Source: Isoetes taiwanensis
Lineage: Eukaryota > Streptophyta > Lycopodiopsida > Isoetales > Isoetaceae
NCBI GenBank assembly: GCA_021234155.1
Contig: JAJEKV010000053.1
Location: 6,106,488 to 6,170,487 of the forward strand
DNA length: 64,000 nt
Direction of reading: 5' to 3'
This document shows, piece by piece, positions 20,625 to 32,169 of this stretch. The translations under genes and the position numbers were made by a program. The first letter of the stretch is position 1. Every line of letters starts with the position of its first letter. Under the pieces are notes generated by a model. That model saw only the letters and a list, made by a program, of their open reading frames with translations, ran no database searches and had not been told where the DNA came from.

Positions 20625-21846
20625 TTTATATATCCTGCCTGATTGCATGTATAGAAGCTATTTTTTCAATTCACATATTTAATTTTGTTTCTTTTTGGCA
20701 TTTTGACATCTCATATCAAGCATGGAACGTATTACTGCATTTCTGTCATAGTTAGTTACTGGAAGATATCGACAGTGTAATATGCTTTTACTATGTTACA
20801 CTATACCGTCGGCTTCCAAGTTCTAATCTCTCACTTATAGCACCACGCAAGCTAATTTTCTTCAAGTCAGTGTCATGCAGAAGGCAACATGCATTAAAGT
20901 AAACAAAGAAATATCTATTAAGCTCTCTGAAAGACTGCTTGGATCTATGAGACAAAATACTGTAGCCAATGAAGCAATGTTGGAAAAACATCTAAATACG
21001 AAATGCAAACAAAATAAGATGACTTTGGATGGAGGAACATGTGAATCTGCCTTCAAAAGTTTTAGTCAAAATAAGTTTTTCCTTCTCCAAACCACTTGTT
21101 TTGCACTAATTGATACTTTAATGCTTTGAGTTCCATCTCTAGGTACTGGCACCATGCTTATCTCTTCATCATGTCAAGCTACTAAGTCCAAGAAAGGTGA
21201 TCTTTGAATATTGTCGAGCTATATACAGTTTGCAACAATAAGGACTTTCAACTAGAGATCTGAATATATATAATGATATTCCTTTCAAATTAGATAACAG
21301 TCTTCACACAGTCTTCCAATAGCTTGATTATAGCCAGATTCAACAAACGCAATAAAAATGATATTTGATGCTTGGCACCTGGAATTGTTATAAAGGTATG
21401 TTCCAGTTGCTTGCAGAGAATGAAATGCTAGAGCTAGACTTGGAATAAACTTCCAACTCATTCAAGGTAAATTTAGTTAGTTTATAGCTCCCAACCTTTA
21501 CCCGTTATTTTTGTACGCTTGTTTATTATAATGGAGTTGAGACCAAGATTGATAGATGAACTGGTATGCATTGTCGCCCAAAATGATATGACAAAGGGTA
21601 TATTAGATGCAGCAATTGGGAAAACTTTTACCTCTAGATATGTTGGTTGCTTAACTCCACTCAAGTAGCCATAAAACACACCAGAGAAATGATATTCCAT
21701 GATTTATGCTTGAAGGTCTAATTTAAATGTCAAATATTTGTTCTTAAAGATTCCAATAACCTGAATCCAAAAGAACAGATGGACCTATCTACAACCAATT
21801 ATAATGCAATCAATTATAATACACCACTATGATCACGAAGTAAGGT
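20625..21846. other. No recognised gene
   Basis: AT-rich. An open stretch at 20875-21129 (plus) encodes a lysine-rich sequence with no known domain. It may be an exon relic, but nothing supports expression. Confidence 0.3.
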
Positions 21847-21854
21847 GTAGATAG

Positions 21855-21856
<2 letters not shown>

Positions 21857-21886
<30 letters not shown>
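21857..21886 (-). other. Poly-A tail of the LINE (T30 on plus)
   Basis: Thirty uninterrupted T on plus, followed by the 3' UTR (21887-22197). It marks the 3' end of the minus-strand LINE. Confidence 0.9.
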
Positions 21887-21889
<3 letters not shown>

Positions 21890-22197
21890 GGTAAGATATA
21901 TGTATATTAATATTAAAACTAGAAAATATGTACAATAGAACCCCTCTATACGGGAGATACAGATGATGTGGGAGTCCAGGTACATGTACTACAGAGGGCG
22001 TCTACTCGTCTTCCCTACTAAGAGGGTACTATAAGGAAAATCTTCTTTCTTCACCAAAGAGTGGGTACTATAGAGAGAGCCAACTCCATTCCAGTACAGG
22101 ATCCACTACAAGAGAATGACTACTTTTAGTCAGATAATTCGTCAGAGGCTCAAAAACTATCTGTGAAATGTCCACCAATTTACTTAAATACAATCTG

Positions 22198-23410
22198 TTA
22201 CTCGTTATCAACCCAATGGCACCTGAAGTATGAGTAGAATCCAACCAAGGTCCCTATTTTATCAAGTCCTTTGTTGTATTTCGTGCCTTTCTCCTTATGG
22301 TGAGATAGAGCCATCAAAGCGACCTCCATATTGAACGAGTTTTTTAGCTTTTCCATAGAGATCCCCTGACCACCTAGGGCCACATCACAACGATGCTTCC
22401 AGATAACCCAGAGTACCAGGTTCACCAGAGAGGCCTCAATGCAGCAGCAATCCGTGTTGATGAGCAGCTCTGGCCAGACCAATTGGCTTAACATGATACC
22501 AATAATAAGGCAGACCCACTGCCAGAATTCAGCAATCTGGGGGTAGAAAAAGAGGTGAGATATGGATTCAGTAACCTGACAGCCCAATGGACATCTGTCG
22601 TCAACTGTAATGCCCTTAATGAATAATCTTTCCATAGTACTTAATCCCCCTTGAAGAGCTAACCATCTGAAGAACTGAATCTTCCTAGAGCAGATACAGT
22701 AAGGTTTTGGTGTCTGCCATACTGACTCCAAGCCTCACCTCTGCTAGCAGGGGGGGTATCCTGGCACAGATCCCTGTATATCCTCTTCACACTATACTGA
22801 TTTAGCCCACCATATAGCCAGTTCTCCCGTGACCCCACAATACCCGTCAAATTAATGGTATTCCGTAGGATTTCCCTTAAGACTTTACGGTCACCTTCCC
22901 CTGAATTCGGGATTACCCTCTTGAATGCAGTCCAATTGACCCATCTGCCATTATCCCAAAGGTGTTGCAACTGAGTTATACCACAGCCCTTCCATTTGAC
23001 GAAGATGCGAGGTGTGAGAGTGCCAAGGGAAGCTCGTCTCTCTCCCAGATCCCAGTGTTCCAAAATAGACTAAATCCACCCGCATCACTGGGGGGATCCA
23101 TTGGAGAGAAGAGATGCTGCACTTTTAGCCATGCTTGAAGAATTTTACGCATAACAGTAGATGTACCAGGGGCCACCTTGAAGTTGTAGAATAGAGCACC
23201 CAGCTCATCCCTAGGGAGAGATGGTTTACCAAGGAGCTTGCCCTGTTTCAACCAATAAGAAACAAACCTCAGAGCAGGGGATGACTCACCTTGTAGTGCA
23301 CGCCACACAAATTTGGCTGCCAGGGCCTGAGCTTGTAAGAAGGGATCCTTACAGCCCAATCCACCATCTTTTTTGTCACGACAGAGTTCCCCCCAGGCTA
23401 CCTTCGCCAT
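22198..23410 (-). pseudogene. LINE ORF2 C-terminal part (thumb/connection and zinc-binding region)
   Basis: Continues ORF2 after the TGA at 23417-23419. Segment 23410-22976 starts GGMAKVAWGELCRDKKDGGLG, the conserved region following the RT of plant LINEs. A frameshift near 23000-23060 moves it to 23063-22659 (..NGRWVNWTAFKRV..) and another near 22700 to 22731-22198, the zf-RVT region (KIQFFRWLALQGGLSTMERL, CPLGC, ESISHLFFYP). In the zinc site the last Cys of the usual H-x4-C is replaced by Tyr, so the site looks degenerate. The end is a stop at 22198, just before the 3' UTR. Confidence 0.85.
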
Positions 23411-23416
23411 GCCCCC

Positions 23417-25972
23417 TCAAATAAATTTCCGGATGATAATTTGGATTTGGTTATATACCCCTTTCTGGGCAACCATAACTGATGAGTAATAAATATGAGA
23501 GGCAGCAAGAACAGCATTTTCCACAGTCACACATCCAGCTGTAGAAAGGGACTTTGTGGACCACAGACCAACCTTCTTTCTTAACTTATCAAGTATAGGG
23601 GCCCAGAGTCCTTTAAGACTATCTGACAGCATCAAGGGAAGTCCAAGAAGTTTAACTGATTCCCTGGCAGTGACTACTGGGAAACCCAAGCCCCTGGCTC
23701 GAGGATCAATGTCGCTTTCTGTAGGCCATAGAACAGAACATTTATTGGCATTGAGACCAATACCAGAAATAACCTCAAAGGACAGCAGGATCTCTCGGAA
23801 TGAGAGAAAGCTATTGTCATCATATCTGAGAAACATAAAAGTGTCGTCAGCATACTGCATTATCATCAGCTTATCCCCACCTTCTGGGAAGGTTAGACCT
23901 TCTAAGTTTCCCTCTGACGCTTTAAGGTGGACCATTATTGTTAAAAGATTTGCCATGATGAGAAACAGATAGGGAGCAAGGGGGCAGCCTTGCCTAATAC
24001 CTTTCTTGAGATTAAATAGACCAGAGGGTTGCCCATTAACCAGCACCGAGGCTGAGGCCAAGCTGTTCATTCCTAGAGTTAGTCGGATGAATTGAGCGTC
24101 AAATCCCATGCTACACATAACTGCACGTAATCCTGCCCATCTTAGGGAATCATACGCCTTTCTAAAATCCATCTTAATCAATACACACTTTTGTTTTGAG
24201 GTCTGACACCAGTGCAGCCCTTCCCTGGCTGCAAGATAGTTATCCAGGATATATCTGCCAGGCAAGAAGGCTGATTGCTCCATCCCGATGACCCTATTGA
24301 GTATAGGTTTCAAGCGATTGGCAATAATCTTCATAATCACTTTGTAGATGGCATTGGTAAGAGCAATAGGCCTCCACTCACTTAAGCTTAGAGACCTGGG
24401 AACCTTGGGGATGAGCGTGATAAAACCTGCTGCAAGAGTAGGGTGTAGAGAGCATGAGGCCCATGCACCACAAACAGCTCTAGTAAAATCGTCCCCAAGA
24501 ACATCCCAAAATTCGACGAATAATTCAGGGGGGAAACCATCTGGACCAGGAGATTTTCCGGCAGCAAGAGAGCATAGAGTCTTATAGATCTCATCCTTTT
24601 CTACACTATGAAGTAAGTGCCTATTTTCAGCAGCACTAACCCTCTCCCCCCAATCAACATTGGCCAGCCAGGTGTTTAGTCGAAGATGGAAGGAGGAGGG
24701 TAAGGGATCTTCCGCAAATTGTTTTTCAAAACTTCCTCGTATGAAGGACCTGATATCCTGTGGGTCTTCCAGTGTATTGAGGTTATCATCCTTCACCGTT
24801 AGAATACTATTTTCTGCTAACCTAGCCCCAGCCAGCCTAAAGAAGCATTTAGAATTTTCATGGTCTAGCTCAGCATACCATTTGGTTTTGGAGCGAACAG
24901 CCGCTCCTCTGGCCTCCTCCTCTTCTATTGCCTTGGCTTTCCCTTCTAGCACCTTCTCTGTATTTTGTTTTACCATGTTGTGCGGGTCCAATAGCAGTTC
25001 CTGTTTGACCTCTCTCAGAAGGTTATAGACTTCTTCTTTTTCCTTTTTAAACTCCATAGCTCTGTTCCTGCCCCACCCTTTTACCCACCACTTTATGAGA
25101 CCAATCTTTTTAACCCAACCCCTCATACTGTATGGGTTATCAACAGCAACTAGTGAGGAAACAAAGACCCTAAAGGGCTTGCAGAAAGCCTCCTTCCCCA
25201 GCCAAGATGCATTAAACTTGAAGGGAGTGTTTCCATTCATCCTAGTAGTAGGAATGTTTTCCAAGATTAAACTTTGGGGGACATGATCAGAGTGAGAAAA
25301 CGCCCACTCACCCTCAACATAGCACCTATCCATGAAACCAGCCGACTTGTTAGCCATATAGAACCTGTCCAGCAAGCAATAAACTCTATCCTGGCCCTTT
25401 TGCTTATTTGACCAGGAAAAGGTGGCATTGGAAGGCGGGACCAAGGCAAATCCAACATTATCAAGTAATGAATTCCAGGTGGAGTCCTCCTCAGTTGATA
25501 GGTTTCTATGTAGACCTATTTTCTGGTCCCATGTGTCAGTCATATTGAAGTCTCCCCCTAAGATCCAATATTCTGTAATGTTGACCTGGAGAGTGATCCA
25601 GGACTCAATCTCCTTCCACATGGCTACCCTTTCCCCCGGCTTATTAGATGCATAGACATTGATGATTCCCCAATGACAATTATTTGTTTCAAAGGTAACC
25701 ACCTGCCATCGCCCATCCCCTGCAGAATGGTAAGATTTTTGCACTAGACCTTTCCAGAGTATACATGTACCCCCTTTAGTCCCACTGGTTGCACAACTGA
25801 GGGAGGAATAATTGTTGCCAACCAAATTGCCTAGGGAGCTTGCCTGGAGGTCAGGGAGCCTATGTTCCTGAATCATAATAACATCTGCCTTCATGGAACG
25901 AATTGCGGCAAGTACTCTGCCACGTTTGAGAACACCTTTTATACCCCTAAGGTTCCAAGAAACAATCTTCAT
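23417..25972 (-). pseudogene. LINE ORF2: APE endonuclease and reverse transcriptase
   Basis: The start is placed at ATG 25972 (MKIVSWNLRGIKG), the usual start of plant LINE endonucleases; the frame is open 187 codons further upstream, but that part is linker. The APE domain spans about residues 1-225 with SWNLRG, IQEHRL, GDFNM and SDHVP, all catalytic positions intact. RT follows at about residues 430-750: LIPKV..WRPIALTN, GPDGF, the motif A MDFRKAYDS, GIRQGCPLAPYLF and YADD (23843-23854). The frame ends at TGA 23417-23419, where the family has Trp (FIWGG), so a single TGG to TGA change interrupts an otherwise open 851-codon frame. It nicks target DNA and copies element RNA by target-primed reverse transcription. 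Confidence 0.92.
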
Positions 25973-27436
25973 ATTGTTTATACAGTGGTCTGACAGTATG
26001 ATGCTCCTTTTACAGGATCCAGGTGAGATAGGGAGCTTTATCGATAGAAGCCAACTTAGATCACAAGTTCCAAGGTAAATATAGCGTGTCATGCTGTTAT
26101 CCCCTGACCGCCATTTCTTCCCCAATTTATTATAGAGATATGTCAAAGGAGGACCCACCCCAAAAGTACCTCCTAATTTTCCAAATGGTAAGCCAATTGC
26201 AAGGGTTACCTCAAATAGCAAAGGGACAATTATAACCTTTTTGAGACCCCCCTTCCCACCCGGGATCACCCCAAGGGCCTTAGTCAACCAAGACCCCCTT
26301 AGACATAATGTCCCTATTGAGACATCTCGTGAAAGGAAAAACCAAATAAGCAAGGGGGTGCACCAACCTTGGCATAATAACTTGGCAAGCAAGGGGAAGC
26401 TTAAATTCTTTTTGAACCCCTTTACCCCAACTAGGGTAACCTCATGCCTCCAATAATTGCCCCCCCTCCGTTTCATTTCCAGACTGTTTGGGGAGAATGT
26501 GAAAGGAAGAGGAGGCCTCTCACCCCCATACAATAGGAAAAATCACCAATTTGCCCTAAAATATCCATTGGTTGTTGAAATAAGTATCTCTACTCTCCTT
26601 TTGAAACCCACCGTCCCGCCAAAAGTCACCCAATGCCAAGGGACCCTATTCCACCCAAGCCCCCATTTTCTCACCACCACCCAAAAAAGCAATGGGTCAC
26701 AAAAGTCACCAAACTCTAAGTTTGGACATAGTAACCATAACATAGATAACCTTATCATATCATTTTGACATAAACCAATTGGAATGTCCATCGGATAAGC
26801 ATTCTTGTCCTCACGCCTGCTGGCCCGTTCCCAAAACCGGCCCTGAACAACCCACTGCAATCCTTGAACAACCACCCTATTCGAGCCTCTGATGGCCTCT
26901 AAATAGACAGAGCAATAGTAATGGGATAATAAGATAGACCAAATGATCCTTTCAGAACTGTATCGGTTGGTTATAGACCATTGTTGAAAGATGAGGAAGA
27001 TGTTTTTACTCTTAAATTCCCTTCTTAAAGTAGTGCAAGTTCTTTTGTATATCGACAAAAAAGTAGTAGATAAGAACATGAAGAAAGTATCCATTAATAT
27101 ATGCCTATTATCACCTTAACAGATTTAAAACATATCCAAACCAGCCCCAACAGAAGAGTGACCAGCTTTGGTAGCAAAAAGGACTTCACCCCATTCATGT
27201 AAGAAGGAATAACTTCACCACAAAACCAGATCTGCTTGTGAACTTGAAGGTTCCAGCCATTGAGAGGGAGATTTTCGAGATCCAAAAACAGAGCACCTTA
27301 TACTAAATAACTGCTGATAAAGGGAGATACTAACCTGAGCACTAAATATCTCCACTAAACTGATAACCAGCATCAGATGAACATGCCAGCAACTACCCGC
27401 CATCTCACTTCTTCTTAGCTGTATCATTAGAGTGAT
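25973..27436 (-). other. LINE linker between ORF1 and ORF2
   Basis: Open in several frames but without known domains. Phrases such as VTFGGTVGFKRR, VTLVGVKGFKKN and GGKGGLKKVI recur at intervals (about 26590, 26430 and 26240), suggesting diverged internal repeats with CCTTTTTGA/GGGTTTCAAAA blocks. The long frame that runs into ORF2 from here looks fortuitous. Confidence 0.4.
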
Positions 27437-28527
27437 CTAGGAGAAGTTTGGCAACAACCGATTCAAACTCATGCTTGTTAGCTTTCTTCCCCGAAGCTTT
27501 TTTCTTTTTTTTTTAATAGCTTCATCTCCGATTCTTATTTCCTCAGTCAGAATCTCGGTACTTTGGAGAGGCAACTCCACTGGAGCAACATCACTAGACA
27601 AGGCTGGTATAGCAGCTTCCAAAGGCACATCTACCTTTACCATAGGGTCGTCAACAGCTTGACTGACCACTGGTGTCGTCTCAATCGATCTTGGGTCTGA
27701 TCTAAAGGAACAGCCTCCGGCAGGGACCCAGCAAGAAAACAGTCCCATTGAGCAGAACAAGTAGCTTCTCCATTGGATGGGGCTGCTGGCTTGGTTTGTC
27801 CTGCAACCACACTGTTAGTTTGAGAGAGGACAGCTGACTTACTTTGTCCTGCTTCTTGTTCATCGCCCCGAGCAGAGTGAGGGATGTCACTGCAAACCCG
27901 ACCACAGAGCAGAGCCTGAGGAGAAGACAGAGGCTCACTTTCAGGAAAGGCCTGGGAAGAAGACAGAGGCTCTCCTTCAGGCAAGGCCCTTTGCTGTTTG
28001 TCTGTTTGCTCTTTATTCAGCAGGGCCGTTTTCTGTTTGTCTGTAGCAGAGGAAGGTATCTTGGGATCCTCACTACAGTTACTAGCAGAATAATCAATAT
28101 TTTCAGCATACAGACATCGGAACCTATCTCGTTGTTTATGGGGCTTTGTGGCCGGAATAAAATCATCAGCATCTGAGTGCATAAGCATGCCAACCTCATC
28201 CTTGGCTATTGGGTCACAAATTTCCCCAGCATGCACCAAGGCAGCACACTTATCACAGGGCAGTGGGAGACCCGAAACTTGGAGTACAAACTCAATGGTC
28301 TCATTGTTAAAGCCTTTGAACAGAATGGCATGGGGAAGAGGCTTGAAGAGATTCACATATACACAGATTTTGGGGGGCTCGTTGGGGCAGCCGCCCATGC
28401 AAACAAATTCACCAAGGCCAGAGGCAATGATTTTGAGCGCTGGTTCTGTCCAGAACTCGGAACTAAGGTTAGCTAGTGACAGCCACACTGAAAAGAAAAG
28501 GGCTTCAGGGTCTTTGGCGCAAAACTG
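27437..28527 (-). pseudogene. LINE ORF1, C-terminal half with CCHC zinc knuckle
   Basis: From the right: the second half of a DUF4283-type RNA-binding domain (DPEALFFSVWLSLANLSSEFW), then a CX2CX4HX4C knuckle CDKCAALVHAGEIC at 28216-28257, then a polar, low-complexity Gln/Ser/Glu/Pro-rich tail with repeated PESEPLSSPQA-type units. A frameshift near 27700 leads into a segment ending in a lysine/arginine cluster (IKKKRKKLRGRK), a possible nuclear signal. A stop lies just upstream of 28520. The matching N-terminal half is found at 34352-35165, beyond foreign DNA. Confidence 0.75.
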
Positions 28528-28529
28528 GG

Positions 28530-30240
28530 CTTACAAAAGCAAGAAGTTTCAAAAAATGCAAAATTTAAGTTATGGAAGCATGAACAGATTAAGTTACGGA
28601 CGATTCAAATGCTGAAAGCATTTCAGTGTTATCCATGATCTATGATTTAGCTTTATCTTTCATCGAGCTTAGAGGACAATATGCTCTAGATGTTAATTAA
28701 ATATTTCTTTCTTCTTTCCTCTCCAATAAAGATATTGAATACTGACCCAGCAAAAAACCATCTGTAACAAAGAAGAAAAGGACGGAAGAAACAAGTCAAG
28801 GCCTCTGCTCCAACAATCCTTCCGGTACAACAAAGGAGGAAAAGACTTGTAGCAGAAGGCTTTCTGCCAAGAGCCAACAAGAATGGCCAGCCTTTTGACG
28901 AAACAAGAATGGCAAGACCCAAGAAGAATGATCTGTAGGCAAATCCTTAAAAAAAAAAAGAGAGAGAGCAGAATAGAAACCTCTACCTCAGCCACGGTGG
29001 TTTTGTCAGCAGCATGCATGAAGGGACCCTCCATTGTACTCTTGCTACCAGACCGACAAACTAGCAAGGGAATCGCAGACACCTTGGGCTCACCAGGCTT
29101 CTGCATAAAACAAGAAGAACAAAGTAAAAGAAAAGAAACATCGGGTCTGCATTCTCTTATTTTTGAAGCTTGGAAGCTCGCCTGATCAGGAAACCTCTTA
29201 CTACAGCAATAACGAAAATGAAGTATCTTACTGTGGCAGGATCCTCTTACTGTGGCGCCAAATATGAAATCTTTTGCAGCAGAATCATTCAAATATGAAA
29301 GCTTTTGCAGCAACAACCAAATATGAAGCCTTTGCAGCAACCGATTGATGGCGAGACGCCATTGCTGGTGCTTCAGAGGTAGAATTCAGATTAGGGATAC
29401 TGAGAAACGATGAAAGGGGTGTTTGATGTCGCATTCAAGAAGTTCAGAGGGTCGGATTTGGGGTGGATTAAAGAAAAGAGGGGATGTGCCACTGCCGGAT
29501 TTGCAATCGCCATGGCAAAGGGAGTATCGCCATAGCCAGCCAAGGGAGGGAAAGAAAAAACGGGGGGGAGGGAGATGCCGTTGACAAGGAGCCAATCAAG
29601 TAAAAGGACCCGGATCACAATCTCTCCCATTGATCTCTTTGCAAATCTCCACCGTCCATTCTAAGAGCCAATAAGATTATAGAACTGAGATCAATATCAT
29701 TGCTATTTATCTTGGCCGTTGAATACAATACAATACTATAGTATTAGTTTATTTTTTACCCGAGCATCATTTTAATTTTGAGCATATATAATGTTCACCC
29801 CAAACGTGCTCAGATTATCAGATTATCGAGTGTTACCCTAGCAATAATTAGAGCGTTATTGACTTGTTGGCTACTTGCATTATAGGTGTTGGTGATAGTG
29901 TTTGAAAAATAGAACTTTCGGGTTAGATAGCTTTGCCTAGTTGTTGTGGTGAGCCGTTATTTAGTCCTACCTTGGCTTAAATCTGATTAGCCACAAATGG
30001 GAGTTGTTTATCGCTAAGGAATTCAATTGCCCAAGTACTAGATCACTCCAAAGTTATTACCCTGAGCTTATGGAAAGGGTGAGACTGTGGTTCTCTAGTA
30101 GTTGAGCATATATTGGACATATGTTGGGCAAAAATGTTGGAGCCAGACGTTAAACATACTGCTTTATATGTTAGCGGAACTTGATTATGCATGTTTGTAG
30201 ATAAATATTAACAACTTAAATTTGAATGCTAATTTAGAGT
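28530..30240. other. No recognised gene
   Basis: The minus strand is open over 28693-29340 (215 codons), but the sequence has many Cys/Ser/Leu and short repeats (ATATGAA..CTTTTGCAGCA three times at about 29264-29340) and no domain. A small Pro-rich minus-strand frame at 29630-29391 begins MGEIVIRVLLL; it could be a first exon, but nothing downstream supports it. Confidence 0.3.
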
Positions 30241-30250
30241 TCATATTAAC

Positions 30251-31652
30251 TCAAACATGCCACGCGGGCTCCAACATGCCAACTAGGCTCAAATATGCCA
30301 AGGTGGCTCAAGCACGCCACCTAGGCTCCAACATGCCAATGTGGCTGAAACATGCCACCTAGGCTCCAACGTGCCACCTAGGCTCCAACATGCCAAGGTG
30401 GCTCAAGCACGCCACCTAGTTTCCAACATGCCAAGATGGCTCAAACACTCCACCTAGGCTCCAACATGCCACCTAGGCTCCAACACTCCACCATGGCATG
30501 TTGGAGCCTAGGTGGCAAGTTGGAGCCCATGTGGCATGTTTGAGCCTAGGTGGCATGTTGGAGCCCGCATGGCATGTTTGAGCCACCTTGGCATGTTTGA
30601 GACTAGGTGGCATGTTGGAGCCCACGTGACATGTTAAAGCCATCTTGGGTGGCATGTTTGAGCCGCCTTGGCATGTTTGAGCCTAGGTGGCATGTTGGAG
30701 CCCGCATGGCATGTTTGGGCCACCTTGGCATGTTAGGTGGCATGTTGGAGCCTAGGTGGCATGTTGGAGCCTAGGTGGCAAGTTGGAGCCCAGGCATGTT
30801 TGAGCCTAGGTGGCATGTTGGAGCCTACATGGCGTGTTTGAGCCTAGGTGGCATGTTGGAGCCTAGGTGACATGTTGGAAATTTTGCATGGCATGTTTGA
30901 GCCACCTTGGCATGTTTGAGGCTAGGTGGCATGTTGGAGCCCATGTGGCATGTTTAAGCCACCTTGAGTGGCATGTTTGAGCCACCTTGGCATGTTTGAG
31001 CCTAGGTGACATGTTGGAGCCTAGGTGGCATGTTTGAGCCACCTTCGCATGTTTGAGCCTAGGTGGCATGTTGGAGACCGCATGGCATGTTTGGGCCACC
31101 TTGACATGTTAGGTGGCATGTTGGAGCCTAGGTGGCAAGCTGGAGTCCACGTGGCATGTTTGAGCCTAGGTGGCATGTTGAAGCCTAGGTGGCATCTTGG
31201 AGCCTAGGTGGCTTGTTGGAGCCCGAGTGGCATGTTTGAGCCACCTTGGCATGTTTGAGGCTAGGTGGCATGTTGGAGCCTACATGGCATGTTTGAGCCA
31301 GCTTGGCATGTTGGAGACCATGTGGCATGCTTGAGCAACCTTGGCATGTTTGAGCCTAGGTGGCATGTTGCAGCCTAGGTGGCATGTTTGAGCCAGCTTG
31401 GCATGTTGCAGTCTAGTGGCATGTTTGTGCCCATGTGGCATGTTGGAGCCCGCGTGGCATATTTGAGCCACCGTGCCATGTTGGAGTCTAGGTGGCATGT
31501 TGGAAACCACGTGGCATGTTTGAGTCTAGGTGGCATGTTGGAGCAAGTTGGTATGTTGGAGTCTAGGTGGCATGTTTGAGTCACCTTGGCATGTTGGAGT
31601 CTAGGTGGCATGTTTGAGCCACCTTGGCATGTTGGAGCCTAGGTGGCATGTG
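30251..31652. repeat. Minisatellite of 19-bp units, about 70 copies, with orientation switch
   Basis: Two main variants alternate: GGCATGTTGGAGCCTAGGT and GGCATGTTTGAGCCACCTT, both 19 bp. From 30251 to about 30490 units are in reverse orientation; from about 30495 to 31652 in forward orientation. The two sides meet at CCACCATGG, so the left 240 bp can fold onto the adjacent right part. Since 3 x 19 = 57 bp, all three frames repeat every 19 codons, which creates many open frames on both strands (periodic HAKVAQTCHLGSNMPPRLK) without meaning a gene. Confidence 0.92.
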
Positions 31653-31654
31653 GA

Positions 31655-32100
31655 TGATGTAGACATCATTGGCCCTCCAGATGCGACTTGGTGTTATTTT
31701 TTTGAGAGCACCTTTGCAAAACTGTTACAGATGCCAACAAACAAGAAAGACATGGAAGTAACATATGCTCGTGTAGAGGCCCGTCTTTTGTATTCCAAAA
31801 TTTATCGTATGAAATCTCTAGACAGGGATGGGTTGCTACCTCATACATGCGTGTTCCACAAATTCATATCTCTTTATGCGTTTCACATCTGCCATATTTG
31901 TGAGGACACATATATGCCCATGTATTAGAACTGTGTATAAGTTTGCCATTTGAGGTTAAAATTGAACGAATGATCTCACTGTTTGCAAGATATATTTAGT
32001 ACGATATCTTTTTATATCTTTCCTCCTGTATCTATGGAATGTTTTTCTGTCTTCTGAGTTCGTTGTGTGTATATTAGGTTTGAATTGCAGTATTAAATAT
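31655..32100 (+). other. Unrecognised segment, possibly intron and exon relic
   Basis: The plus strand is open at 31660-31928 (..ATWCYFFESTFAKLLQMPTNKKDMEV..), not recognised. It precedes the lipid-kinase-like exon and might be part of the same captured gene. Confidence 0.25.
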
Positions 32101-32107
32101 TTTTCAG

Positions 32108-32167
32108 GCCATCTGCAATGGTGCTGCTGCTGTAATCGCTGATGGGGGAGATGGCACGTTTAATGAG
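32108..32167 (+). pseudogene. Orphan exon resembling a diacylglycerol/sphingosine kinase catalytic motif
   Basis: After a TTTTTCAG acceptor at 32101-32108, the exon reads AICNGAAAVIADGGDGTFNE and ends at GAG|GTGATG. GGDGTxNE is the nucleotide-binding signature of the DAGK_cat lipid kinase family (diacylglycerol, sphingoid-base and ceramide kinases). It is one short exon with splice-like ends; no other kinase exons are found within several kb, so it is a stranded piece of a gene, perhaps captured by the surrounding insertion. Which lipid kinase cannot be told from 20 residues. Confidence 0.5.
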
Positions 32168-32169
32168 GT

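Noticed and set aside
25973-26533. First 187 codons of the 1038-codon frame as part of the LINE ORF2 protein
   Set aside because: The endonuclease start MKIVSWN at 25972 is the usual N-terminus and the upstream part has no domain; the open frame there looks fortuitous.
28693-29340. 215-codon minus-strand frame as a gene
   Set aside because: Contains short nucleotide repeats, odd composition and no domain; likely chance openness.
30251-31652. Repetitive proteins with a 19-residue period and CRISPR-like regularity
   Set aside because: The period follows from 19-bp minisatellite units without unique spacers between direct repeats; the host is a plant, so neither a CRISPR array nor a repeat protein is supported.
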